Part shown: in pieces, positions 27,815 to 41,017 of the stretch
How positions within the stretch are numbered: the first letter of the stretch is position 1
How the letters are laid out: each line of letters opens with the position of its first letter
Source of the DNA: Wuchereria bancrofti
Lineage: Eukaryota; Nematoda; Chromadorea; Rhabditida; Onchocercidae
Assembly (NCBI GenBank): GCA_005281725.1
Contig: SSBO01000001.1
Span: 8,522,115 to 8,586,114 of the forward strand
DNA length: 64,000 nt
Direction: 5' to 3'
Made by a program: the position numbers and the translations under genes
The notes under the pieces: model-generated
What the model saw: only the letters and a program-made list of their open reading frames with translations
The model's database searches: none
What the model was told of the DNA's origin: nothing

Positions 27815-28030
27815 TGCGGGTGTAGGTTCCGATGACCCCATTTGTCGTTCTGCCAAGTGTAAAACCCTCCGGGGTAATCGCATTTTTATTTTTATGAGTT
27901 CTAAAAGCCGATACCGCCATTTCATCCTGATCCCAATAACGGGTCAACAATTTTCAGCTCCCATTTTGGTATCATTATGATTTCAAGGTCATCAATGTTG
28001 CCCTCTTTTGTTTGCAAATTTCGTTTAAAA
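27815..28030. other. GC-rich island open on both strands (exon or conserved element)
   Basis: About 200 bp with unusually high GC (CCCTCCGGGG, GCCGATACCGCC) in otherwise AT-rich DNA. The plus strand is open from about 27815 to a TGA at 27977-27979 (NAGVGSDDPICRSAKCK ...). The minus strand has ATG GCG opening a 43-codon ORF (MAVSAFRTHKNKNAIT...) that ends at TAG. No good donor follows the minus ORF. The block also holds TCAAGGTCA at 27983-27991, an extended nuclear-receptor half site, and further GGGTCA/TGACCC half sites. A coding exon and a regulatory element are both possible. Confidence 0.3.
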
Positions 28031-29725
28031 TATTATGACGTGGAAAATTATGTATATATACGTGTATGAATATGCGTTTACGTAAATTTGTATTTTTAAT
28101 TTATTTATTGTACATCTGTTATTCGTTTTTTTTTTTAACGTTGAAGTAAAAGTTTTTAAATGACAAGTAAAAAAAAAATCATTTGCGCATATTGACTGAA
28201 ATGCATGGCAATTAACTAATTTGAAAAGATTGTTATCAATTAACAATTATTGCATGAAATGATTGAATGACTAGGAAAATGATAAAAAGAGATCATAATG
28301 GATGATCAATAATTTTAGTGAAATTATCGAAAATATAAAATGAAAAACTAAAATAGCTGAAATAATGGGAAATGAAATAACCAAATACAAATGTACAGAA
28401 TTTATCTTACTGTAATTTGATCAGTGAGTTCTGTATATCAAATATATATTTTTCACATAAAATTCAAAAAATGCTAATGACAGGGAAATGTTTCAGGTGG
28501 TAGTGTAATCTTCGAAAGTTTATAATATCATTTATGGATGGCACAAAATAATATAATTTCCTACTATCAATAAATGTTAAATTATCAAAAAAATAAATTA
28601 ACAATAAAAAATATTATTTATTAACATTTAATTTTCATTTAGATATTCCATTAATAGTAATAATGGTAAGAGTAATTGTTTTTGCTTTATGTATTTTACA
28701 AAAAAATTCCTATTAAATTCATTTAACAAATAATTAAAAAATATAAAATTTAATAATAGTATACACAAATTTTAGTTTATTTTTTCATTCACTAAAAATA
28801 GTGCTAATAAACAGATTAACATTGAGATTTAAAATGAAATTTAAAAAAAAAAAACAATATAAAGAGTTTTCATTTCAAATTCTTCTTTTTGCACTTAATT
28901 CATTTACTGTTGAAAAAAAAAAGAATAAATTGTATATATTGAGAAGAAGAGAGAGAGAGAGAGAGAGTAGAATGAGGGAAGAGAAGAGAGAAGGAGAAAA
29001 GAGAAGAAATGCTTACAAATAAGAATGAAATAATCAATTATTTCATTTTTCATATTTCTTGACATGCTTTTATGAAGGCTAAATTAAACTTAAGATTACT
29101 AAGAGAAGAGAATACTAAAAGAGACATTTAAATTGGAAGAATGAAGATAAAGAAAGAGGGAAAAGAGAGAGAGAAATGATGCATATATATAATTCAAATG
29201 TTAGTTAAATATCTTCTATTTACTTCATCTTCTTACCGGTTCTATCTTTCCATCCGGATTTCTGTTTACAATATTCTCATCTTCCTATGCATCATCTTTT
29301 GCATGCATCATTATTTCGACTTTCCGATCATCTTTATAGCTCTATTTGATTGCTCAAATATTAATTAAATTTCCATCTCTATTTAATCACCTTTCATCCG
29401 GTTATACACTTTTCCGGATTTCTATTATTCATTTTGCAATATATGTTAGTATATGGGTAATATATTCGGAGGGTAGATAAATATGTCTGATAAAATCATT
29501 CATATCAGTGGATATACTTATATTTGTATTGAACATAATTTATTCGCTTATTCATTTGTTTACTGCATATATTTGATTATTTGTTTTACTTGTTTACTCA
29601 TTACATATTTTATTTATTTGCTCACCTACTTATTTATTATATACATAAGGTGCTCACTTACATTAATCAGTAATGAAAAGAATTGAATAATTAATAATAA
29701 TAACAATAATAATAATTAATAATAA

Positions 29726-29935
29726 CAAGTAAATAAGTAAATTAATTAAATAAATAAATAATCGGATAAATAAACAAATATAAAAAATATGAATAATGAA
29801 TATAAGCAAACAAATAAATAAATACATGGATGAATAAATAAATAAAACAAGTAAATGTAAATAAATCAATATAAACAAATAAATAAACAAGTAAATAGAT
29901 ACATAAATGAACAAATAAAAAAATGAGTAAATATA
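29726..29935. repeat. AAATAAAC-type low-complexity repeat
   Basis: Long run of AAATAAAT/AAACAAAT units; its minus-strand open frames are repeat translations. Confidence 0.8.
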
Positions 29936-30486
29936 TATGAAGTTTAATAATAAAGTAACAGATTAAATAAATCATTATGCAAATAAAATGGAAGAAAAAA
30001 AATTCTATAAATAAAATAGAAATAGTTGAATGAATACAAAATTATGTAAAATTGTTGTGTTAAAAATTTAATTATTACTTTAACAATATTTCAACAGAAA
30101 AAAAAATCAGAACTTTTACTTTAATTTATTTACTCTCCTTACTTTATCATATTTATTAAGTAAAGGCATATAAATGTATTGAAAAGTACAAACACTGCCA
30201 AAATTGTTATACGAATTATAAACAGAAACTATAATGTGCTACAAAATAAAAAAAATGTCCTAAATGTGTATGAATTACTACTGAAATAAAGCTGCAACGC
30301 ATTTACTTAAAGTTTCAGTGTTTCAACTTTTTAAAATAATAGAAACAATGCTGACTAGAAATTTGTGTATTGATATATAGTATGTTTTATGATTATTTTC
30401 TATAAATATTATATGTATGAAATAAATAAATAATTTACCTTTTCATATTTTAAAATGAGCCAAATGAAATAATTAATAATATTAGT

Positions 30487-30669
30487 ATGAGCAGTGACAG
30501 TGGCAGCGGTGGTGGTGGTGATGGTCTCGTCGACAGGTATAAAAACAAATCGATGAAATCCTTAGCAGCTCAGCTTCACTTCATTGTCATCAATCAGTGA
30601 CACTTTTAGCAGCAAATATCAATGAGTACTAATGATGCCGCATCGTATGAAACAATTTGTGTTGAATAG
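30487..30669 (+). other. possible core promoter with two tiny ORFs
   Basis: ATG at 30487 opens MSSDSGSGGGGDGLVDRYK and stops at 30600; a second ATG at 30622 opens 15 codons. The Gly run is a GGT microsatellite. A clean CAG|GTATAA donor occurs at about 30536, overlapping TATAAAAA (30538-30545), with TCAGCTT about 32 bp further on. This could be a first exon with donor or a TATA/initiator promoter. No linked gene is seen. Confidence 0.18.
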
Positions 30670-30758
30670 TCTAACACTTTGTTCATTTAGGATTTAGGGA
30701 TAGGATTAAAATAAAATTGAAATGAAATGAGTAAATGAAGCTAAAAATTTAGGACGGA

Positions 30759-30783
30759 GGGAGAGAGAGAGAGAGAGAGAGAG
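30759..30783. repeat. (GA)n microsatellite
   Basis: About twelve GA units; further purine-rich GA runs follow to about 31080. Confidence 0.9.
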
Positions 30784-31253
30784 GGAAAGAGATGGGGGGA
30801 GAAAAGGGTAGACAAATAAACTGTTACAAATGCAAAAAGGATTCGATTGAAAAATGAGAAAGAGTGAATAGGAATAGGAGTTAGAAAAGATAGGAAAAGG
30901 TTATATGAAATGCTGCATTTCATTAAGTGAAGAAAGTGGAAAATTTTTGGAATGGAAGGGATGACTGAAAAGATGAAAAGAGAGAGAGAGAGAGGGAGAA
31001 AGAAAGAATGAGAAAAGATAAGAATTAGCTAATAGATATTTTATTAATGAAAGAAAAAGAAGGAAGAGAGAAAGAAGATATAGCTGTCATCGAATGGAAA
31101 GAATTTGCTATTGTTGGATTGGATTAAAAGGAAATTAGATGGAAAATAGATGTGTATTGCTTGAATGCAAAAGTAATAGGAAGTGGGGCGGGAATGTCGC
31201 ACAAATGATTAATGATTATGAATAATTGTTACTTATTATCGTGATGAAATTAT

Positions 31254-31440
31254 TGTTAATGGGTAAATAACAGTGCCAAAAATGATTATTGATAACAGTG
31301 ATAAGAATGGTAATGATTGTTTAATAGCAATAATGATGGGAATTATTGCTAATGGATAAATAGCAGTGCCAAAAATGATTATTGATAACAGTGATAAGAA
31401 TGGTAATGGTTGTTTGATAGCAAGTGATAATGATGGGAAC
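31254..31440. repeat. ~94-bp imperfect tandem repeat, two copies
   Basis: Both copies contain CAGTGCCAAAAATGATTATT and GATAACAGTGATAAGAATGG; the second starts about 94 bp after the first. Confidence 0.75.
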
Positions 31441-31931
31441 TATTGAGTGTGGAATTCCATCACGAATAGAACCATACACCTAAAAAATAATCCTTTATGG
31501 CAGCCATCAAATTACTAAATTAATCAATAAAAGAGACTAAGTTTATCATAATTTGAATACTGAATTAATCTAAAATAAAATTACTGTTTTGTAGTGTTAT
31601 TAAAATTCGAATTTAAATTTTAAATGTATAATGTTGCTATTTTGAATTAAAATCCAATTTTAGACTGCATAATAAGCATTACATAGTTTTTTATTTTTAA
31701 TTGAAAAAAAAATTGATATCAAACGAACGATAACAATAACATACGAAAATGCTCATTAAAAGCTATTTTTAACATTTTCATCATAGCAACCACTTCGATG
31801 CTTCAATATCTTTTGTAAATTAAAATGAAACTGAATAATCGAATCTTCTTGTCCCCACGAGACCATCTACTGGGCTGCACATCCATCCACACAATTATAT
31901 AAATAAATGCTACTAACAAATGGACTAACAG

Positions 31932-31971
31932 TACACACACACACACACATACACACACATACATACATACA
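31932..31971. repeat. (CA)n/(CATA)n microsatellite
   Basis: ACACAC passing into ACATACAT. Confidence 0.9.
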
Positions 31972-32129
31972 GTCCTGAGCATTTCTTTTCACTAAATAAT
32001 TAGTAATTAATTAAGGGTAAATTGAAGTGTGAAATGTAAAGGGGAAAATGATAACGAGCATATTGTTGCTGAATTGTGCAACAAAGCGATGAATGAAGAT
32101 AATTTAGGATGATGGTACTGACAATAATT

Positions 32130-32160
32130 ATAGTAATAATAATAATAATAATNNNNNNNN

Positions 32161-32190
<30 letters not shown>
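32130..32190. repeat. AAT/ATT microsatellite with an 8-N gap
   Basis: (AAT)n on the left and (ATT)n on the right of N at 32153-32160. The switch from AAT to ATT at the gap suggests either a palindromic repeat or an orientation problem at the join. Confidence 0.7.
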
Positions 32191-32193
<3 letters not shown>

Positions 32194-34634
32194 AAATAAT
32201 TTGTCGATATTCAAAAAGTAATACAAAGTTTTTTTTAAGCACAATATTAGACTGAATCTTTTTGTATTGATCTAGTAAAAACATAAACTCATTTGAATAA
32301 TATCATTCATAATTTTGTTTATCCATTACTGTGGAAATGTGAAATTTCAATGAAGTGATCTTTGAACTAAGATTAAAATTAATTTGATTTCACTTTAATA
32401 CTGCAAGAATTTCTCTTCAATTACTATCACTATTTAAGCGACATTTTTCACCAAAATTTTAAATTTGCAATGTAAGTTTCGAGCTATTTGTTGGAATAGA
32501 ATCAAACAGTTTTGTATTTCCTAACCGGAAAATTTGCATTAGGAAATTTACCTACCGTATTATTATTTATTATTACTTTAAGAAAACCATTTATTTTTGC
32601 TGTGATCAGTCCTATTTACTTTTACGTCAAAAAATCAATCGATCATTCCGTACGGAATTTGTTTACCGAAAACTACAGGGAATTTATTTCATTTTTAACT
32701 TACTTTATTTATCGTTTACCATTTATAAAAATAGAGATTTTTTTATAAATAATAAAATTAATTGTTGTGATCAAAATGATGACAACATTAGCAATAACAA
32801 AAATATTTGTAAAATGGACTTCGAAAATAATTTGAATTAGACAATTTTTTTAAACATATGAAATGAAAAACAATGCGTAAAAAAGAAAAAAATAAAAAAA
32901 ATGAATGATAATTCGAACAAGATTTTGGATAAATTACATATTAAGAAAGGCTTATAAAAATTTCTACTTCCCGAAAATTAAAATACTTTTGTCAGTGAAA
33001 CATTTAAATTCCAATTGGCATGGTACTTTTTTCTATACAAATTAAACTCAGTTCTTGCCTCTAAGAAAAATTCATTTCGCTGATAAATTTATGCAATGAA
33101 ACACAAAAAAAAGAAAAGTTAATAGAAAAATTTACTTAAAATGACAATTAATTGCCTAAATAATTTTAAACAAATAATCAAAAGTTAGAAGCTAAATAGT
33201 TTAATCCAGCAATTTGCTACATATTATAAAACTTTGTGAATAAAGGAATAAAAAGAAAATATTAAAATTTGGAGACAAAAAACTTTTAAATGATTAGAAT
33301 GTTGGAATGATTAGAATGTTTAAATGATTAGACTCATCTATTCACCTATGTTAATAAAAATATAAAGTTTATTTCTACTTGTTTAATATTAAATCTTTTT
33401 TTTTTTTTTTTGCTTAATGCTCTGAATGACGTCCAATGTCACTTTTTGTCATTGTCATATTTTTAGGCTAATACTGTTTAGTCCTTATTGCCACGTACAT
33501 TTATTTTATTTTAGATTTATTAAATGCTATTATGCCGTTACATATATGTTATAAATGCTATCATTTATTACTATTTTTGTTATTCTTATTATTATTATCA
33601 TCATTATTATTATTACAATTACTACTATTATTAATTGTTATCATCACCTACGACAAAGCATACTAAGTCGGCAAAATAAACTAGCGAATATGAATGGAAA
33701 AGTTTTCTGATCTATTTATATCATTACGAATAATAATGAGACAGATGTGCACATTTATGATGCAACAGATGCCATTGATCTATTTTGGATAATCATAAAC
33801 AATACCCATTAAATCATATAACTAAAATCGGTAAGGTCAAGTAACTGTGATTATCAGAAAATTTCCTGATTTTCTTTTTATATTTTTTCGACCTTTCTCA
33901 ATTTTCTTTCTTAACAGTAATCAGTTATCAATTTGTTGAAATGAATAAGTGTTTGTGAGATAATTTGAAACAAAGTTAATAGTAAGAACGAAGTATTCAT
34001 TGTACGTACTTTGTATATGTAATATATTTGAAGTGCATAACAGAATCTACAGAAAATTAAATTTTATTTACTAAAAATCTAAAGGCTAAAATTGTAGTAA
34101 ATTTCGATGTTATTTTGAATGCTAATCTTTTTAATTTAATTCAAAAATGTTAATGCTCGATTTTAATGTTTATATTATAAATGAAAAAGTAAAATTCAAA
34201 TTAATGTTTTAAACTTTTTCTATCATAAATTATATCTTCAATCAAATTTTTTAAAATAAATCATAAATTTTTTATCTTCTTCAAATTAAAATAACTACTG
34301 AACACGTGGAATGTGAATAATTTTATATAATAATAAGAGACAATGTCAATTTGTTTTTTAGGTTTTTTTAAAGTAATGTAATTATATCAGTAACAATATT
34401 TGGCCATTTATTAGTAATTATTAATTAATGTAGTAAATATAATAAGCAACAAATAAAGTAAAGGTAAACAAATAAATGAGTGCAAATTATTCATTCGAAT
34501 AGAAATGAAATAAAAATTGCGAAAGTGATAAAAGCATGGATACCACCAATTTTGCTGGGTATCTTTTCTTTTTCTACTTTCAAATATTTTTGAAACTAGA
34601 AGAAATAAAAGGTAATACAAGAGGAGAGAAAAAG

Positions 34635-34660
34635 ATAGAGAGAGAGAGAGAGAGAGAGAA
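34635..34660. repeat. (GA)n microsatellite
   Basis: About twelve AG units. Confidence 0.9.
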
Positions 34661-36358
34661 GGAGAAGAAGAAGGAAATAGAAAAGATATATGAAAGAAGA
34701 AAATGGTAGAAGAATTTTGAAATGGTTATTGTAACAGTGACCATAATTCAAGGTCATTTCAACTTACTGAACCCGAAATTTTGATCAATTAAAACGCAAA
34801 TTCAACAAATACACTTCATATATGTGTCAATTTGTATATTTATATAATAATAATTCCATTCACTTTTTTTTATTTATTTATTTTTTCGACCGATATTATA
34901 AAATTTATTTTAAATGAGAAAAAAAACAAAGAAGTAAAAGAAAGAAAGAAAATTATCATATCATTTAATTTTAATATTTTAAATAGATTGATAATAAGAA
35001 AAGAAAAAAATATGCACTGAAAAAGTTAGCCATAGGCTTTTGTAAATATTTCGAATTAAATTTTTCCATTTTCTCAAAGTTTTAAATTTCAAACGAAATA
35101 GAAAATTGTTTCGTAAATTTTTGTTTTTTTACTTTATCTTGTTTATTTGAAAAAAAAAAAACCTAAATTACATTTTTGTCATTCAGTTAATTACTTAGAA
35201 AAGAAAATTTCCTTTTGATAATCGATCAATAAAATGGAATTTTTTACATCAAATCTTGTATTTCATATAACTTGAAGTGATAATTATCATTTGCAAATAA
35301 ATTTAATTTTGAAAAATTTAATTTAAAGAAACAATAGATGTTGGGAAAACAAAAACATGCATTTGTATTATGAAAAAGCAATTTAATAAAAAAAAATTAT
35401 TTCAAATGACAGTTTTTAGCAAGAAAAAATATAAATTTAAATATTATTATTTCATAGAAAAAAAAACAAAAAGTAAAAAAATTAAAAGAATCGAATTGTA
35501 GAAAAAAATATCGGAATTATAAATGTATAATAATGAATGAATATAACGGTTGATAACGTTTAGAAAGAAAAAATTATCGTTTTTGTTTTATTTTCGAAAA
35601 AAAAAAGTAATAATGGAAAAAAATTTTTAAAAATTAGAAAGAAAGCATTTTTTTGTCAGTTGCACACTTTTTCATAAACGAACCTCACATCAAGTATTAG
35701 TGTGACATTTCATGTCGTAAAAGTTCATCCATCCTATTTATCACAAATTAGACTAATGATTGACAAATTAGCCAAGGCCATAATTTAATTTTTGCTTATT
35801 TCGCTTACATTCTATTATATATATATGTATGTCATTTTAAACTTTTTTGATAAGATTTATTTTGAAAATATGCAGAAAAAAAAAAGGACAAGCGAAATAA
35901 AGTATAAAAACATATTATTATTGAATAAAAATGAAAATAATTTAAAGTTAATTCAAAGATAATTCATTTAAAAAATATTTGCTTATTTATTTATTTGTTT
36001 CTGCTGTACATTTTCAAAAAATCATTTGTATAATTTGGGATAATTTAATTAATATTTTGTCATTTAAATTATAAATATACAATTATTTGAATCATTTTTT
36101 TAATCCCTGCAACATTTTAAACAATTATTTTCCAGAAATTTTCTTGGAAATAATTCAACTTGAAATAAAAAAGAGTTAAAAAAATTAATTGAGAATTAAA
36201 TAACGCTGCTTCAAATTAATTATAATTTGCTAGCGATAGAGAGTCCTGCTTTAAATTACAGTTTAATAAATTGGAGTTGGATAAAAATTTACCAAAAAAG
36301 AAAAAAAAAACGACAAGAAAAAAGTATATTTGAATTGAATAAAACAAAAAGTAAACTC

Positions 36359-36500
36359 ACTGCGGGAGATTGAAGGTTAGCCGAAAGAAAAGTATACACT
36401 TACTAAACCAGCGATGGGTTATTATCACGGATAATCTTGAACGAAATAAAAAATGACAACATCCATGGATATTTTCAGAGATACATTAGCTCGTGGATGA
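36359..36500 (-). other. GC-richer island with donor-like sites, possible orphan exon
   Basis: On the minus strand a frame stays open through CCHFLFRSRLSVIITHRWF and crosses a strong A|GTAAGTG donor, then runs on to a GCA|GTGAGT donor. It has no Met and only weak upstream acceptors. It is listed because such donor-rich, GC-richer blocks are rare in this 25-kb desert. Confidence 0.15.
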
Positions 36501-37897
36501 CTTTATTTACTTTTGCCGATGTGACACGATGTCAATCATAAATTACCCAATGGAATTATATGTTAATATAAAATTCAGTCTATATCTATTTGACAGAAAT
36601 ATATCAAAATTTCGATTTTAAACAGTGCAATTCTTAATTTTAAACAAATGGACATTAAAAATTTTTTTATTTCCATTTTTCCCACTTAAAATTGTTATGT
36701 TTCTTTTTTTAATTTTAGTTGGTGAAAAATATATGTATGTATGTAGATTAGAAAAGAATTTATTGATTTATTTCTTACCTTTAAATGAAACTTCTAATTT
36801 TAAGTAGTATAATTTTCAGAAATTTCAATTACATTAAATTTCTTTAGTAAATTAGATTTTGGCAATTCTCTTTTGGCCAGAACAATATGTGTATGCTTAT
36901 GGTTTTAATGATATGTTTATCATGTTTAAATGAATAATTAAAATAGTTTATCCTCTCTTTTCAGTTTTTTTTTTCTTTTTTTTTTTTTGTTCTATTTTAG
37001 TTATTAAGAAAAAGAATTGGCCATTCATAATAAATTCAACCACTTTTTAATAATCGTTACATTTGTTTTTTAATGATAGAGATTTAGTGCAAAGATTGAA
37101 TTATGATTAAAGATTAAATTATAAATATTAATGCTAAAATTCAAGTTTGCTTCATAGCAGTGCTATTACGAAATTCAAGGAGTAAATTTTACTTATTGTT
37201 TTCTTTTTCGTTATTTGAAATTTAAGCACTAATTTTAGTCATCAAAAAATTGCTTCATATCAATTTGTACAGCAATATTGCAAAATAAAATATGACATAC
37301 ATATTTATGCTATAAATTTAAACATTAAGTAAAAACAAAAGAAGGAAAAAAAAAGAAAAGAAAAATTCTACTTCACAGTGTTTTCTTTTTCTTCTTGTTT
37401 TTATTTCTAAATACTTCAAAAAAATTGAGTTTTTTTTCCGCAATTAAAAAATTTTCCACCTTAGAAATATTAAATTGTAAAAAAAAATTATTCATAATAT
37501 AAAAATTATACAACTAAAATGAAAAAAAGATGCATAAAATATGTTTAATAAATGAAAGAAAGAGAGCGAAAATGAAAAAAAAAAGCTGTTATCACTTATT
37601 TAAACCGTTGTATTGATTAAAAGTTAAACTTAATAAATTAGTAACTTAAAAGAAAAGAAAAAAAAAAAGGAAGAAAAGATAGAAAGTGCAAAGAGAAAAA
37701 ATGAAACTATTAGAAATGTATAATAATGAATGATTGATAAAGTGATATTTGGAATAATTAATATGAAATCGTTGCTAAAATGTCCCAAATCATAATTACC
37801 GCCTTAATAATAATGCGCTTCAATTTAACCAATTTTGACATATTCGCTTAAATGTGATATGCTGCTTCTTTCTAGTTAATTTATACATTAACATATT

Positions 37898-38210
37898 CCT
37901 AATCTCTTCTTTCTTTCTTTTTCCCTTTCTTTCCTTCTCTCTTCTTTCTCTCTCTCTTTCTTTCTTATTTGCTTGTTCACTTCCAATACATATCTCCTTG
38001 ACCTCTTTTTGTTTTCCTTTCTTCCTTTGTCTCTTTTTCTCTTACACAGTTTCATTCAGTTAATCATTTCTCTTTGTTTCCTCTCTATCGCTTTCTTTAT
38101 TTATTTATCTTTTTTCTTTCCCTCTCTCTCTCTCTCTATACACCAAATCATTCTCTCTTTCTGTTTCTCCTCCCCTCCCTTTCTTTTTCTCCCTCTCTCT
38201 CTCTGAAGAG
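37898..38210. repeat. 300-bp polypyrimidine tract
   Basis: The plus strand is largely C/T (CTTTCTTTC, CTCTCTCTC, CCCTCCC blocks). Mirror symmetry could allow triplex (H-DNA) structure. The Leu/Phe/Ser-rich open frames here are translations of this tract. Confidence 0.8.
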
Positions 38211-39597
38211 GAAATAACTGTAATCATCGCGTCCACCCATCCATTCTCCTTTATGCTTAATTAGCATGCAAATGCAAGTCGTGCATGTTAATTATACTGT
38301 CATACCATTGAAATGTTTAAAATGCATTTTTTCCTATAATTAGCAAATAATTATTGTCATAAAATACAAATGCTTTTATTAAATTTCAAAAGGGAAAAAT
38401 CACACGAAAAAAAGGCAAAAATTAATCAAAATTAAAAAAAGCAATGGATTTTTTAAAACTAAGAAATAGAGGAAAAAAAATGAAAAACAAATTGTAATTT
38501 AAAAAGGTAAAATTATAATTAGCAATTAATTACAATTATAATTATCTAATATTAGCTTACAAGAAATGTTTTGCATAATACTTTAACAATTGAATGATCG
38601 TTTAATTATTCTCTCTAATTAGCTCTATCTAATTATGATATTAGAAATGAAACAATTTTAACAGTTATTACAATATGTTATTTATTATATTTAGCACTAA
38701 TTTATGCCAAGCATTTGCAGAAGTAATCGATTTCATGTAATCTCACAAAATAATTTAATGATAAAATTGTTGAAATTTTCAATTTTGGAGATGAAATTGC
38801 TACAAATTTGAAAATTTGTTAAATCCCCATTTTAGATTTAACTGCTAAAAATCTAAATACAAATAAAAGACTTTCAATGAATTAAGTTGAAATTCGTTCA
38901 AGGTTTCAATTTTTTCCTATTTTTCATTTGAACCTTTTTCAAAAGGTGAAATTGTTAAAAATTTGAAACTTTCCCCAAATTCACATTAAAAATATTACTG
39001 CTAAAAAAGTTTAAATGCAAAATAAAAAAATTTATAATGAATTACTGTCAAATTCATTAAAGGTTTCAACATCTTCTGACTTTTTTATGAGCTCTAAAAG
39101 ATAAAATTGTTTCAAATCCTTTAAATTTTCATTTGAAATATAAATTTGCCAAAGTTTTTATTCTAATAACTGAACGAAATAATTGAAAATTTTTTTATGC
39201 CCAAAGCTTAAATTACTTTATTTTTAACTATTTTACTTTTTTCTTTCAAACGACATTACTTTATTTTTCTTTTTTATTTCTTTTTTTTCAAATGACATGT
39301 CTTATTTGGAAACAAAGAATTACATTATGTCTCATTTGGGAGAAAAAATTGTTTTTTTTTTTTTCAAAATTAAAAAAAGAATCTATACTTACTTATCAGC
39401 GAGAAATAATCTGTTCTCCCTTTCTTCTTTGGTAAATTTTGGGTAAAACCACGTTGAGTGAATGAGCACGACCATTGACTTTTTAAATTATTAAAATTTC
39501 ATACGAATTTAACTTGATCTGCTCAGACAGTACGAATACTTTCTTTGCTATCATATTAATTTAAAACTCAAAGCATAATGAAATAATAATCATTGCA

Positions 39598-39678
39598 GAC
39601 CAGGCGGCACACAGGTACCGAACCCAACGCCTTACTGCGCCTAAATACAGCGCAACACCGAGCTAAGCCACAATTCCA
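39598..39678 (-). ncRNA. tRNA-like relic, probably a SINE head or tRNA pseudogene
   Basis: Read on the minus strand, a Pol III A-box-like TGGCTTAGCTCGG (39658-39670) is followed by GGTTCGGTACC (39614-39624), close to the B box. Between them TGCGCT/GGCGCA forms an anticodon-like stem with a 7-nt loop. The acceptor stem does not pair and the loop lacks a normal anticodon context, so this is not a working tRNA. GC content is far above the surroundings. Confidence 0.5.
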
Positions 39679-40843
39679 CTTGACGGAATTTCAAATCTAT
39701 TATACATAACATTCAAATTTGAGTTTTATAAAAACATTCATTCATTCAAATGCTAATAATAATAAAGTATAAAAAAAGTAAAAGTTTAAACAATTTATTT
39801 GTAAAACAATGCGTATAATTACAAACGAATCATTCGAATATTTCGAATACAAATATTTAATTATTAAGAAATAATAATAACAAAAGAAGGCAACAATTTT
39901 TTTTTCTATGCATCCAAGAAGAAAAAAATGTGACAAGATAACAACAATCATATGATATTTGTCGAAATTAAGCTGAAATTTTAAAGTAATAAATAAGATT
40001 TTAAATGAATAATTAATAAGATCGTTAATCAATATTTAGCTTAGATATTATATAAATTAGTAGAAAAGTAAAATTTAAAATCAATCAATAATTAGTCCAT
40101 TTATTATATAAATTAATAGATGCATTATATTTAAGATCAATTTATCAATAAGTTATTTATAATAAATATTAATAAATATGTTATATTTTAGTTAATGCAA
40201 GAAATAAATTCATCATCACAAAAAAAAAGAAAATTCAAACATTTGAAAATGATTGACAAATAAGCATCAAGGATAAAAGATTTGTTCATTCAATGATTAT
40301 ATATGCAAATAAGGAAGAGTACTAATAACTTATAGTTGGATACATTTGAATAGAACTAATTGCGTCATTTGAAGAATGAGCTCAAAATGACGCACTTAAT
40401 CATTCGATAAGACAACAGTGCAAGATTATGCGTACAATAAATATTATTGACATTTTTTTTTTTTTTTTGTTAAAGATTAAGAAAGATTCAAAATTCTTAA
40501 AATTGTTGTTACAGATTTAAAATCATTAAATGATGGATTTAATTAAAATTTGACTAAATTTAAATTAACATCTGAATAATTCAATTTAGAATTTGAAATA
40601 TTCAGTTTTTCTGAATTAAAAGGAAATTACTGATCAATCCGTTGTGCGTGAATTTTGGTGATTATAGAGAAATCATTTATAATAAAATGTTAGTGATACC
40701 TTTAAAATATTAAATAGAGTTAAGCATCATTTACTTTCTGTAATTTATCTTTGAATTTCATTTTTCCCATGTGTTTTATATTGCACTTTATGTTCAAATG
40801 CGATTTATATTATGCATAAAATCATAGAAATTTATGTAAAATC

Positions 40844-40901
40844 GTTATTGTTATTATTATTATCATTATTATTATTGTTATTATTATTATTATTATTATT
40901 A

Positions 40902-40933
<32 letters not shown>

Positions 40934-40958
40934 GCTATTATTATTATTATTATTATTC
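40844..40958. repeat. (ATT)n microsatellite
   Basis: About 115 bp of ATT with occasional ATC and ATTG units. Confidence 0.9.
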
Positions 40959-41017
40959 AATTTATCAATTATTTTTTTTTAAAATAATTGATAAATTAAA
41001 TAAATTATTTAAGAGTG

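Larger units (their letters stand above)
30670..39597. other. gene-free stretch
   Basis: Purine-rich GA blocks (30.75-31.1 kb), an imperfect 94-bp repeat, an N gap at 32.15 kb, the polypyrimidine tract and one weak exon-like island at 36.4 kb. Nothing else supported. Confidence 0.55.

Noticed and set aside
29663..29975. Minus-strand Ile/Leu/Tyr-rich frames resembling membrane proteins
   Set aside because: They are translations of the AAATAAAC low-complexity array.
37854..38206. Leu/Phe/Ser-rich plus-strand open frames
   Set aside because: Translation of the polypyrimidine tract.
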